A program made the position numbers and the translations under genes. The notes beneath the pieces were generated by a model. The model did no database searches and was not told the DNA's origin. It worked only from the letters and a program-made list of their open reading frames with translations. Source: Pseudobutyrivibrio xylanivorans (lineage in GTDB: Bacteria; Bacillota; Clostridia; Lachnospirales; Lachnospiraceae). Taken from it: a DNA stretch of 64,000 nt. Within the stretch, counting starts at the first letter, position 1. Each line of letters begins with the position of its first letter. The stretch lies in NCBI RefSeq assembly GCF_010906925.1, contig NZ_VTVE01000002.1:372001-436000 (forward strand), given 5' to 3'. Shown here in pieces: positions 38,194 through 46,668 of the stretch.

Positions 38194-38228
38194 AAAAAAA
38201 GAGCTTCGCTTTCGCGAAACTCTTTTTT
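38194..38228 (-). terminator. Terminator after the ferredoxin gene
   Basis: TTCGC/GCGAA with flanking GAG/CTC forms the stem, with seven T on the minus strand and six T on the plus strand, so it could act in both directions. It sits 12 bases after the ferredoxin stop. Confidence 0.85.
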
Positions 38229-38240
38229 AATTTGCTCTTA

Positions 38241-38411
38241 TTAGCCCTGTGAAATAGCTCCTGTTGGGCAAACACCTGCGCAAGTACCGCAATCAACACA
38301 AGCACCTGCATCGATATTGAACTGTGAGTCGCCCTGTGAGATAGCTCCTACTGGACACTCTGGCTCGCATGTACCACATGAAACGCATGAATCAGAAATA
38401 ACGTATGCCAT
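38241..38411 (-). CDS. 2[4Fe-4S] ferredoxin
   Basis: A 56-residue clostridial-type ferredoxin, a low-potential electron carrier of anaerobic metabolism. Two cluster motifs are complete: CVSCGTCEPECP (from Cys9) and CVDCGTCAGVCP in the second half, each followed by the GAISQG repeat. GGAGGAG lies 8 bases before ATG 38411. It is monocistronic with its own promoter and terminator. No change from the classic 8-Cys pattern is seen. Confidence 0.96.
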   Translation of the reverse strand: MAYVISDSCVSCGTCEPECPVGAISQGDSQFNIDAGACVDCGTCAGVCPTGAISQG

Positions 38412-38474
38412 GATTAAACTCCTCCTTAATATTTGTTATTAATAAAAATTATCAATTTCGCAACTGATGTGTTT

Positions 38475-38503
38475 ACTATACACCTTAATTGTGTCTAAAT
38501 CAA
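38475..38503 (-). promoter_or_regulatory. Sigma-A promoter of the ferredoxin gene
   Basis: On the minus strand: TTGATT, 17 bases, TATAGT. It leaves a leader of about 55 bases to the ATG. The rest of the 327-base gap to DUF1858 holds a perfect TTGTGTACACAA palindrome at 38600-38611 and the DUF1858 promoter. Confidence 0.78.
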
Positions 38504-38599
38504 GAACATTTTTGTATTTTTAAAAATCCCTTAGTTTTACTGCCTTACACAGGTTCGCCTCAACTAACTTCGATTGAAATCAGCTAACAAAAGTTCAAA

Positions 38600-38611
38600 T
38601 TGTGTACACAA
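38600..38611. promoter_or_regulatory. 12-base perfect palindrome, possible operator
   Basis: TTGTGTACACAA lies between the divergent ferredoxin and DUF1858 promoters, about 60 bases upstream of the -35 box of the latter. It resembles redox-regulator operators only in general form; no regulator was identified. Confidence 0.35.
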
Positions 38612-38671
38612 CTATTTTATCAGTTGTATGCAATAGAATTGTATATTATCAACAACAATTAATATATGGCG

Positions 38672-38700
38672 TTGATAAATATTTTCAACCATGTTATCAT
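38672..38700 (+). promoter_or_regulatory. Sigma-A promoter of the DUF1858 gene
   Basis: TTGATA, 17 bases, TATCAT, ending about 38 bases before the ATG at 38739. Confidence 0.78.
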
Positions 38701-38738
38701 CTGAAACTAGGAGATAAAAAGAAAGGAAGGAACATATA

Positions 38739-38945
38739 ATGGCAAGAGTTTCTAAGTCAACTATGATCGGCGAGCTTCTTCAGATTGATGCTGATGTAGC
38801 TCCTATCTTACTTAATATCGGTATGCACTGCCTTGGATGCCCATCATCTCAGATGGAGACAATCGAGGAGGCAGCTATGGTACACGGTATCGACGCTGAT
38901 GACCTCATCGAAGAGATTAACACATTCCTTGATTCAAAGGCTTAA
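38739..38945 (+). CDS. DUF1858 domain protein
   Basis: A 68-residue protein of the DUF1858 family, small domains often linked to iron-sulfur or disulfide redox proteins in anaerobes. Seen: [18 protein letters not shown], then the characteristic [10 protein letters not shown] with two Cys three apart, then [21 protein letters not shown] precedes ATG. Its own promoter and terminator make it monocistronic; it stands back to back with the ferredoxin gene, suggesting shared redox context. Confidence 0.9.
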   Translation: MARVSKSTMIGELLQIDADVAPILLNIGMHCLGCPSSQMETIEEAAMVHGIDADDLIEEINTFLDSKA

Positions 38946-38955
38946 TAAGTAAGAC

Positions 38956-38986
38956 AAAAGAGTATCGCATTCGCGATACTCTTTTT
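38956..38986 (+). terminator. Bidirectional terminator after DUF1858
   Basis: AAAAGAGTATCGC pairs with GCGATACTCTTTT over four bases, with T-runs on both sides; it can serve the DUF1858 gene and the convergent HAD gene. Confidence 0.92.
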
Positions 38987-39007
38987 ATATGCATAAGCTC
39001 CTAAACT

Positions 39008-39640
39008 TTACTCATTATCCAATATCTCTAGCAATTCCTTAAAACTACTTACTTCTACATCCGGAACATAATTATTGTTAATAGGTTCTTGCTCACAGCT
39101 TATCCCTTGACGTAGCCATATAGTTTTAAATCCAATTTCTTTTGCTGGAAAAATATCATTGTCTAATCTATCACCTATCATGACAGCATCTTCTGGCCTG
39201 CAATCTGCTTGTTCAAGAGCTCTTAAGAATATTTTTCTATCCGGCTTCTCCAAGCCCTCAGCTTCAGAAAGTAAACAGATGTCAAAAAATCTATCCAAGC
39301 CATCTTTTTCTAATCTATCCTGGGTCTCACTTGGCTGATTGGCAATCACTCCGATGTTATACTTTAAGCTAAGTCTTTCTAGTGTTGAAATAACATCTGG
39401 ATATACTTTTTCTTTGTCTGCGTAATATGGTATTGTCTTTTCTATGCCATATTTATTTCTTACAGCAGCAAAAGGGGATTTAGCGTATGCTGCCGCTGCC
39501 TTTATCATATCATCATAAAATATTTCTGCAGTTACATCATAATCTACATTGCTCAATAAGGTCTCAACTCTATCCTTATCAGCTTCAGTCTCATCATAAA
39601 TCGTATTTCCGATATCAAAAAACAACCACTTTACGTCCAT
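39008..39640 (-). CDS. HAD-family hydrolase
   Basis: A 210-residue haloacid dehalogenase-type hydrolase, probably a phosphatase. Motif I is FFDIGNTIYD (nucleophilic Asp near 8; the usual second Asp is Gly, as in some non-phosphatase HADs), motif II is the VIANQPSET region, and motif IV is VMIGDRLDNDIFPAK. The cap is a helical insertion at about 20-95. The substrate is unknown. It follows the small kinase gene by three bases, the last gene of the block that starts at 41123. Confidence 0.85.
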   Translation of the reverse strand: MDVKWLFFDIGNTIYDETEADKDRVETLLSNVDYDVTAEIFYDDMIKAAAAYAKSPFAAVRNKYGIEKTIPYYADKEKVYPDVISTLERLSLKYNIGVIANQPSETQDRLEKDGLDRFFDICLLSEAEGLEKPDRKIFLRALEQADCRPEDAVMIGDRLDNDIFPAKEIGFKTIWLRQGISCEQEPINNNYVPDVEVSSFKELLEILDNE

Positions 39641-39643
39641 CTA

Positions 39644-40261
39644 TTACCCCTTTATAACATAATCAGCTAATTTACTTGGCGAATACATATTTACATAATG
39701 TCTCTCTGCGGGAAAATATCTATTCTCATATTTTTCCTTTATATCATCAGCTGTTCCAATATATCCGTCTCGCTTTAAAACTCTCGTTAATCTCTCAGAT
39801 TCTGGAACATCAATATAAATCATATAGTCAAATACCTGGGACAATTCTTCCCTTTGAAGAAAAATACCTTCTATTAAAACTACGCTGCCTTCCTTAATAT
39901 CAACTGACTTCTTCTCATACCTATCCTCATCTTTATCATATAATTCGATAAGGCCAGTAAACTTTCCATTTTTCCTTATTGGATTTATAACATTTTCCAA
40001 CAAATAGTCATATCGCCACTGCAAATTATAGTAGCATTCCCACTCGGCATAGTTATCATTGTATCTAATCTTCTTGGGATGAATAAAATCATCTATGTGA
40101 AATACTTGTATAGGAATATTCTCCCCTGATAACTCCTCATAGATTTCTTCTGATATAGAGCTCTTTCCTGCTCCACCAAGTCCATCAATTCCGACAATAA
40201 CTGTCTTTCCGTCTGTTAGCTTTTCTTTAATTTTTTCTAGCATAAAATTATACGTCTCCAA
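39644..40261 (-). CDS. Uridine-kinase-like P-loop protein
   Basis: A 205-residue nucleoside/sugar kinase-like P-loop NTPase. Walker A GLGGAGKSS near 26-34 follows TVIVGID; FHIDDFIHPK near 53-62 resembles the catalytic Asp region of uridine kinases; a lid Arg pattern is seen in ERLTRVLKRDGYIG. The phosphate acceptor is not predictable. It overlaps the PHP gene by 14 bases and leads directly into the HAD gene, suggesting a small kinase/phosphatase set. Confidence 0.75.
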   Translation of the reverse strand: METYNFMLEKIKEKLTDGKTVIVGIDGLGGAGKSSISEEIYEELSGENIPIQVFHIDDFIHPKKIRYNDNYAEWECYYNLQWRYDYLLENVINPIRKNGKFTGLIELYDKDEDRYEKKSVDIKEGSVVLIEGIFLQREELSQVFDYMIYIDVPESERLTRVLKRDGYIGTADDIKEKYENRYFPAERHYVNMYSPSKLADYVIKG

Positions 40262-41123
40262 AAAATTCCAAAAGTCTATTTTCTACTTCTTCGTCTGCCA
40301 TACTCTGTCCTAAGTGAATACTTGGTTTTGTCTTACCATGAAAATCGCTTCCTATTGTTTCAAGCAAATTGTTGCTTTTGGCAAAGCTATGATAAAAATC
40401 CACTTGCTCTTTAGTATGGTAACTACTAAATACTTCTATTCCTTTTACTCCTGTATCTATTATTTTTTTCAGGACTTCCTCATCCTCAGAAATATTTTGA
40501 CCTGGATGAGCTAGTACAGGTATACCTCCCGCCTCTACTATCATATCAACAGTCTTTTCTAAATCCATATAAACAGGTTTTAAATTTGAAAACTCGCCGT
40601 TTCCAAAATAATCCCAATAGAAATTTACATAAGGATTATCACTGCGATTTCCGCCATTTAAATATTCCTTTAATATATCATGATTATTTTTGTTGGCTAA
40701 AGCAACTTCAGCAATCATTTCTCCTGTCACTGCGCCATTAGGAGAAAGTTTATAAACCTCATTTTCATCAAGCTCAATCCCAACACTTTTAATAGCATCT
40801 ATTCTTTGCTTTGAAAGTTCAATTTCCTGTGAAATAATACTCTGCTCATATTCATCTATAGCATTAAGATTTTTACTTAGATTATAACCTAATACATGTA
40901 AATTTATATTTCCTATTTTACAATCTATCTCTGTGGCATTGATAAATTTAATTCCATTTAACTCTGCATATTTTTTCCCTTCTTCAAGGCCTTTAACAGA
41001 ATTATGATCAGCAAATGCCATCATTTTTATCCCAGCGTCTAAACATTTATCAACTAATTCTTTTGGTGTGAACTCTCCATCATCACTATGTTTTGTATGC
41101 ATGTGTAAATCTATTTTTCCCAT
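40248..41123 (-). CDS. PHP-domain phosphoesterase
   Basis: A 291-residue metal-dependent phosphoesterase of the PHP/YciV type. Metal motifs: DLHMHTKHSDD at the N-terminus, FADHNSVKG, the Glu in ATEID, LAHPGQ near 205, and GSDFHGK near 260. The start is ATG 41123 with GGGAAAAA upstream; a TTG or ATG 12 codons earlier is not supported. The YciV group cleaves 3',5'-bisphosphonucleotides, but this assignment is only by resemblance. It is first of three overlapping genes with the small kinase and HAD. Confidence 0.85.
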   Translation of the reverse strand: MGKIDLHMHTKHSDDGEFTPKELVDKCLDAGIKMMAFADHNSVKGLEEGKKYAELNGIKFINATEIDCKIGNINLHVLGYNLSKNLNAIDEYEQSIISQEIELSKQRIDAIKSVGIELDENEVYKLSPNGAVTGEMIAEVALANKNNHDILKEYLNGGNRSDNPYVNFYWDYFGNGEFSNLKPVYMDLEKTVDMIVEAGGIPVLAHPGQNISEDEEVLKKIIDTGVKGIEVFSSYHTKEQVDFYHSFAKSNNLLETIGSDFHGKTKPSIHLGQSMADEEVENRLLEFFGDV

Positions 41124-41172
41124 ATTTTTCCCTTTGCATGTAATCATATTATAAACCAATACTTCATCACAA

Positions 41173-41202
41173 ATAGCCCATAGAAATAAATCTATGGGCT
41201 AT
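41173..41202 (-). terminator. Hairpin after the glycosyltransferase gene
   Basis: ATAGCCCATAGA pairs perfectly with TCTATGGGCTAT (loop 6). The minus strand then reads TTTGTG, so the T-run is weak; on the plus strand CCTTTTT follows. It separates the galactosidase/glycosyltransferase operon from the PHP gene. Confidence 0.65.
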
Positions 41203-41211
41203 CCTTTTTAG

Positions 41212-42213
41212 TTAGCACAATATCTTTAACTCTTCTTTTTGTCCCAAAAGCTCACTTGTTTCATCTCTTGAAATAAGCATTGCCTTGTTGATTTGCTCTT
41301 TTGCAAGCTCCTTCTGTTTACCATTTAATAAGCTCTCAGCTAATTTCACATAGAATTTTACTTTTAGAGAATTGCACTGTGAGTAATCAATATTTTTATT
41401 CTCTAAGGCAATTTCCATAGCTTTAAAAAATCCATCACTATCTACGTTTGCCTTAACTTCATAAAAATTATTTAATCTTGCTCTTGTTGAGCACTCTGTA
41501 TTTTGAGGTATTCTGTACAAACTAGGAATTGTTGCATCATAAATGAATTGACCCTTATGTGCCGCATATCTTAACCATGTATTTGCATCTTCTGATGCTT
41601 TTACAAGTGGGAATGGCTCCATATATGCTAAATCAGTTCTAACAGCTGTCGCAGATGTCAAATTCGTATAATTCTTATCAGTAGCGATAGCAATCCATGC
41701 ATTTTCTCCCTCTACAATATCTCTTGTATGTCCTTCTAATGTTTCATATATTGCTGGTGATAATTTACTTTCCTCAACTAGATTGCTGTTCTCATCAATA
41801 ACTTTAAATGTTGAATATACAACATTTACATCATCATTATCTATGAACTTTTTCCTTACATTCTCTAGTCTTTTTGGATTAGAAATATCATCTGCATCAT
41901 TAAACAAAACAATTGGCGATCCGTTTTTATATGCAAATTCTATTCCGCAATTTCTTGCATGCCCTGGTCCCTTGTTTTCCTCACAGTAAATAACATGGAT
42001 TTTCTCAGGATTAAGAGCTTTGATTGTTTCAAGATATTCCTTGGCTTCTTTACAAGGTGAATCATCATCAACTAACACAATATTCCAGTTATCATCTGTT
42101 TGATTCATGATACCCTGAATTGTTTCATCTAAATGCTTTCTGCTAAGATCATTTTCTGTTCTCCAATGTGGTATCACAAATGTTGCGGTTCCGTTCTTAT
42201 AGTCTTTATACAT
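41212..42213 (-). CDS. GT2-family glycosyltransferase
   Basis: A 333-residue cytoplasmic inverting glycosyltransferase. The GT-A core has FVIPHWR at the start, LVDDDSPCKEA near 50, NKGPGHARNCGIEFA near 85 and the DxD-type NDADDISNPKRL near 105. No membrane helix is seen, so the acceptor is soluble or membrane-associated by other means. The C-terminal about 90 residues are helical. Donor and acceptor unknown. It lies 11 bases after the GH35-type gene and ends before a hairpin, the last gene of the aminotransferase operon. Confidence 0.85.
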   Translation of the reverse strand: MYKDYKNGTATFVIPHWRTENDLSRKHLDETIQGIMNQTDDNWNIVLVDDDSPCKEAKEYLETIKALNPEKIHVIYCEENKGPGHARNCGIEFAYKNGSPIVLFNDADDISNPKRLENVRKKFIDNDDVNVVYSTFKVIDENSNLVEESKLSPAIYETLEGHTRDIVEGENAWIAIATDKNYTNLTSATAVRTDLAYMEPFPLVKASEDANTWLRYAAHKGQFIYDATIPSLYRIPQNTECSTRARLNNFYEVKANVDSDGFFKAMEIALENKNIDYSQCNSLKVKFYVKLAESLLNGKQKELAKEQINKAMLISRDETSELLGQKEELKILC

Positions 42214-42224
42214 TTTTCTTTCTC

Positions 42225-44168
42225 CTATGCTAAATTTAGTACATCTCCATATTCATTTGATTCATAAACATAATCCCCATATGAAAGCTTTGGTTTTATC
42301 ATTTTTTGTGCTAGATCGTTTTCACCTTTGATAAAAAAGCCTTTGACCTCATTGTTTACAAGCCTAACTATAGCCGCCGATTCTTGTGGTAATAATACCT
42401 TCAGCTCATTTACAATCCCATCATTTTTAATCTTTACACTATGCTCTTTTTCTTCATTTGATCTAGAGAATATGAAAATGTGTTTTGTTAATTTGTCATC
42501 ATTATGGATTCCCCATGCTTGAGTTTCATAATCATCACTATACACATCAAATGATACATCTATATCTTTAATCAATTTTGTAAACCCATTTGAGTAATGA
42601 TTAATATCATAATTAATACTTGAGTTTAGATATACGATTTTTCCGCCATTACTTTGGAAATCATCTAATTTCTCTTTTACTTCTTTAGACAAATTAATTC
42701 CTTCGGCCATGAATATAACTTTATATCCTATCGACTCTCTTTTTTCGAAGTTATCGGTACTTATTAAATCATAGTCATAGCTATATGCTCTCATATTATG
42801 TTGGAACCAATAAAGTGTATCTAATGCAATATTTTCCTTACCGGCATTTAAACATCCATCATAATAATCCTGTGGGTTGATTAGATAAGCGCAGTCATTA
42901 TTGCGAACACTATTAATAATTTCATCTCCATATTTTTCTAAATATGAATTGAATTTATAAATAGTATTACTCTTTTTTTCGTTATACTTACCCTGACTAT
43001 CAATCGGGCTGCAATCTGGGTAAGGTCTTTCATAAATATTATCTAGATTTTCATCCCATTTTGATGTTGCTGCTCCAGTATAAATATTGTATCCCTTTGC
43101 CCCGTTTGCGATTGACAATGCTGCCTCATAGAATGGAACTATGGAAGATTCATACTCTTTTTCATACAATTTCGAAAATCCCCAATTGCATTCCATATGA
43201 ATTCCTTTTTCTCTTTTTGCAACAAGTAAATATGTATAGAATTTTTCTTTATCTTCTACAATATTTCCACCCCATGAAGTAAATCCATACATTATGTTTG
43301 CACCATATTCTGGTCTTACCTTGGATATCCATGTAGACACTCCCTCAGGGGAATTCAATGGAAAATTATAATTAGCTATTACTGGAACAGTACCTACGCA
43401 TTTCTTTTGAAATCTTTTGTATGTTTCATATAAGCTTTTATATTGATAATCAATCCATTCTTTACGAATACTCTCAGATACTAAAGATTTTTTTTCATTT
43501 GTAACATTATTAAAATCCTTATAATCAGTTGCGAGGCAGCTGTTTAAATATTTGATTGTTTTATATTTATTCTTCAAATAATTGGAAAATCCGTCTATTG
43601 CACTCTTAGAATAATCCCAATCCTTAATTAAACTATTTGCGTCTGAAAATATTCCTTCATTCATTAATTGAATGCCAACAATACATCCATTAGGATAAAA
43701 ATGTGAACTTACTGCATTAATTACAGCTTCATACCATTTCTCTGCTGAATTTATAAATTTCTTGGAGAAAGATGATGGTATATAATAGCATCCTTTTTTC
43801 CTTTCGTATTTACATAGCTCACCATTTAAAGACTCTTTTTTCTCATAATCAATATTATTTAATTCATCTGGTAAGCCACCGTAGTTTACTTCTGCATGTA
43901 TAAAAGGTCCTGGTTTAATAATCATGTTTAAACCGCAGCTTTCACATTCTTCTATAAACCGAATTAAATTTGTATTTGGCTTATCATTTCCTTTAAAATC
44001 GTATTTATTCGATTCTAAATTCACCAAATGATGTCTCCATGGTATGTAGCATGTAACAACATTTATTTTTAATTGCTTCAGCTTCTCTAACTTATCATGC
44101 CAATCATCAACTGAATCTCTATAATATGGATAATCTGCGCACATCAGTAGTTTGTTTTTATTATTCAT
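42225..44168 (-). CDS. GH35-type beta-galactosidase-like protein
   Basis: A 647-residue intracellular glycosidase-like protein, no signal peptide. The TIM-barrel start has VTCYIPWRHH and IIKPGPFIHAEVNYGGLPDEL, the GH35 pattern; GIQLMNEG near 168 supplies the acid/base Glu and HMECNWG near 325 the likely nucleophile. The C-terminal third has a GYKVIFMAEG flavodoxin-like segment and beta domains, a layout also found in GH42 relatives, so the exact family is open. It may trim or build a galactoside in the product of this operon. Low-GC codon use is evident. Confidence 0.78.
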   Translation of the reverse strand: MNNKNKLLMCADYPYYRDSVDDWHDKLEKLKQLKINVVTCYIPWRHHLVNLESNKYDFKGNDKPNTNLIRFIEECESCGLNMIIKPGPFIHAEVNYGGLPDELNNIDYEKKESLNGELCKYERKKGCYYIPSSFSKKFINSAEKWYEAVINAVSSHFYPNGCIVGIQLMNEGIFSDANSLIKDWDYSKSAIDGFSNYLKNKYKTIKYLNSCLATDYKDFNNVTNEKKSLVSESIRKEWIDYQYKSLYETYKRFQKKCVGTVPVIANYNFPLNSPEGVSTWISKVRPEYGANIMYGFTSWGGNIVEDKEKFYTYLLVAKREKGIHMECNWGFSKLYEKEYESSIVPFYEAALSIANGAKGYNIYTGAATSKWDENLDNIYERPYPDCSPIDSQGKYNEKKSNTIYKFNSYLEKYGDEIINSVRNNDCAYLINPQDYYDGCLNAGKENIALDTLYWFQHNMRAYSYDYDLISTDNFEKRESIGYKVIFMAEGINLSKEVKEKLDDFQSNGGKIVYLNSSINYDINHYSNGFTKLIKDIDVSFDVYSDDYETQAWGIHNDDKLTKHIFIFSRSNEEKEHSVKIKNDGIVNELKVLLPQESAAIVRLVNNEVKGFFIKGENDLAQKMIKPKLSYGDYVYESNEYGDVLNLA

Positions 44169-44207
44169 CCATATTTTACCCCCTAAATATTTTTTCCTTC
44201 TCCATTC

Positions 44208-45551
44208 CTATGTGTATGCTTCCTCCATAGACTGGATCCATTTTCTTGATTTAAATAATGCAGTCATTAAGCAATATCTGATAAGCTCTTCTATTATTTT
44301 TCCAGCAAAGACTCCCCAGAATCCCATCTTGAAATAGAAGGCAAGTATAAAAGCAAATAGTAATCCTAAAAATGTTGCTATAGTATCCACCAGCATGACA
44401 TTTTTTGTTTTACCACCACTTTTTAATACGCCGTTACCAAGTATAAAATTAATGATTTTTATTATTTGTATACCTGCATTAATAGATAAAGCTATTTTTG
44501 CTACCGCAACTGTTGTGGCACTTGTATCTGAGTACATCATAGGTACTCCAGTCCATGTAAATATCACAAGTAATATTCCAAATATTATTGCTGATATCTT
44601 TCCTGCATTTAGGATTAAATTAGATTTTTGTACTGCCTCATCTACTTCATTTTTTCCTAAGTGCTGAGCAACAAGTGAGAATCCTACTACAGTAAATCCA
44701 AATGAAAACATTATGAATATTTCTTCAACACTAAAAACAATTTGATAGGCAACTATCGCAAATGTTCCTATTCTAGTGTAAAAGCTATTGTACATAAAGC
44801 TTCCAATTGCCCATGCTAGCTCTCCTATAAAAATTGGAATACTAATCATTGCTATATTCTGCAAAAGTTTCCTATCTGTGCTCATTAGCATATTTTGAAG
44901 AGATAATAATCCAATTCTTCTGTAATGAATTACAAATAAAACAAGTATTAATAGTCGTGAAAGGATTGTAGCAATTGCCGCACCTTTAATGTCCATTCCT
45001 GCCACAAATATTAAAATATAATTTAGGCAGGTATTTGTTAGCAAGCCAACTCCGTTTGCTACTAAAGGTGTTTTGGTGTTATTCATTGCTCGTAAAATAC
45101 TTCCTAAAATACTATTAATTACGGAGCACATTAATGAGAAAATAACTATATTCCAATACTGTTCTACGTACTGAATGACTAAATCTTCCGCACCCATAAA
45201 TAAAACAATATTTCTAATTGAAACCTTAAATATAACTATCAATCCAATGGCACCTAATACTGCTACCTTTAATACATCATGGATTATCTTTTTTATTGTT
45301 TCAAAATCCTGTTTTCCATAGTTTTGTGCAATTAGTATTCCTACTCCAGAAGCTATTGCTGCTACTATTATCAGTATCAATGAATAAATCTGGTTACATA
45401 GGCCAACTGCAGCCAGCTTCTCATCACTTATATGGCTTATAAATACATTATCTATCAGTCCTAATACTTGCTGAAAAACCATCTCAATGCTTGCGGGAAC
45501 CGCCAGCATTATTATTGGCCAATATTTATTATCACTTATTATTTTCTTCAA
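44208..45551 (-). CDS. MATE-family efflux transporter
   Basis: A 447-residue membrane protein with about twelve helices in two similar halves, starting IMLAVPASIEMVFQQVLGLIDN, the MATE N-terminal signature, and with the polar loop SRLLILVLF in the first half. Such proteins export organic cations or other small metabolites using Na+ or H+. It lies 11 bases after the dehydrogenase gene and 39 bases before the GH35-type gene, so it is the natural export candidate for the cluster's product. Confidence 0.88.
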   Translation of the reverse strand: MKKIISDNKYWPIIMLAVPASIEMVFQQVLGLIDNVFISHISDEKLAAVGLCNQIYSLILIIVAAIASGVGILIAQNYGKQDFETIKKIIHDVLKVAVLGAIGLIVIFKVSIRNIVLFMGAEDLVIQYVEQYWNIVIFSLMCSVINSILGSILRAMNNTKTPLVANGVGLLTNTCLNYILIFVAGMDIKGAAIATILSRLLILVLFVIHYRRIGLLSLQNMLMSTDRKLLQNIAMISIPIFIGELAWAIGSFMYNSFYTRIGTFAIVAYQIVFSVEEIFIMFSFGFTVVGFSLVAQHLGKNEVDEAVQKSNLILNAGKISAIIFGILLVIFTWTGVPMMYSDTSATTVAVAKIALSINAGIQIIKIINFILGNGVLKSGGKTKNVMLVDTIATFLGLLFAFILAFYFKMGFWGVFAGKIIEELIRYCLMTALFKSRKWIQSMEEAYT

Positions 45552-45562
45552 TAGCTTTCTCC

Positions 45563-46591
45563 TTATAGGTTTTCATCATTTTCTGATATGAGCATAACTT
45601 TCATATGTTTGCAATTTTCTACATCAATTAAGTTATTTACTGCTGGTTCATACTCAGAAATAGGAATCTTTGTAGTAATTAACTTATCGATATCTTTGAA
45701 ACTGCTAATATAATCCATTGCTGGAGCCATCTGTAAATGTTCTTCACCAGTTCCTACAAGACTAATTCCCTTTGTCAAATAATCTAATGTATTAATTGTA
45801 ATTTCGTAATCGTTCATGAAGCCAATAGCAAAAAGGCGAGCTCCCTTTGCAGCAAAATCTACTGCATTATGTAATTGATTACCAACAGCATCGATAATTA
45901 CATTAAATTTCTTTCCATTTGTTAACTCTAATACTTTTTCCATTGTTAACTCGTTTGGATAATAAACATCAGAATTAAACTGCTTTGAAAATTCATTTCT
46001 AAAAGTATTTATTTCTGTACCTACAGTTGTTTTTGCAATTCTCTTGCAAACCATCTGGCACAGATTTCCAATAGTTCCTGATCCTAACACTAATACATTG
46101 TCCTCAGGTTGAATGTTAGCCTGTTTGATAATATTTAATACACAAGCTAATGGCTCAACTAATGCAGCTGTTTCCCAATTCATTCCATCTGGAATCTTAT
46201 ACATAAACTTTTCTTCGCCAACATAATACTTTGTATATGTTCCATGACATCCAATTCCTAATTGATAATCATCAAAATGGTCACAATAACAAGTCAATCC
46301 CTGACGGCAATAATCACATTTTCCGCAAAACTGTGTTGGGTCAATTACTACTCTGTCTCCAACTTTATAATTTGTAACATTCTCACCAACTTCTACAACT
46401 GTTCCAACTGCTTCGTGGCCTAATGCCATACCAGCTTTAGCTACCATTTTTCCTCTAAGTACATTTATATCTGTACCACACACACCGGTACCGTAGATTT
46501 TCACTTTAACCTGTGTTTTTTCAACCACCTGTGGTTCCGCAATTTCTGTCCATACTAATTTATGATTCTTATCTGTTGTTAACGCTTTCAT
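45563..46591 (-). CDS. Zinc-dependent medium-chain alcohol dehydrogenase
   Basis: A 342-residue MDR dehydrogenase of the sorbitol/threonine dehydrogenase type. Catalytic zinc: Cys in GVCGTDIN near 38 and His in GHEAVGTV near 59; structural zinc: CGKCDYCRQGLTCYC near 89-103; EPLACVLN near 145 and the Rossmann VLGSGTIGNLCQ near 168. The probable reaction is NAD(P)-linked polyol/ketone oxidation. It is next after the aminotransferase, as in azasugar gene sets. AGGAG lies before ATG. Confidence 0.9.
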   Translation of the reverse strand: MKALTTDKNHKLVWTEIAEPQVVEKTQVKVKIYGTGVCGTDINVLRGKMVAKAGMALGHEAVGTVVEVGENVTNYKVGDRVVIDPTQFCGKCDYCRQGLTCYCDHFDDYQLGIGCHGTYTKYYVGEEKFMYKIPDGMNWETAALVEPLACVLNIIKQANIQPEDNVLVLGSGTIGNLCQMVCKRIAKTTVGTEINTFRNEFSKQFNSDVYYPNELTMEKVLELTNGKKFNVIIDAVGNQLHNAVDFAAKGARLFAIGFMNDYEITINTLDYLTKGISLVGTGEEHLQMAPAMDYISSFKDIDKLITTKIPISEYEPAVNNLIDVENCKHMKVMLISENDENL

Positions 46592-46668
46592 ATTAGTCTC
46601 CTCATATTTTGTCTGATTTGATTAGTAAATTTAGTTAGATACATTTTTCATTTGTTTATTAATAATTT

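Noticed and set aside
38096-38311. 71-codon minus-strand ORF at the mecA terminator
   Set aside because: It crosses two terminators and the ferredoxin gene in another frame; the 56-residue ferredoxin explains the region.
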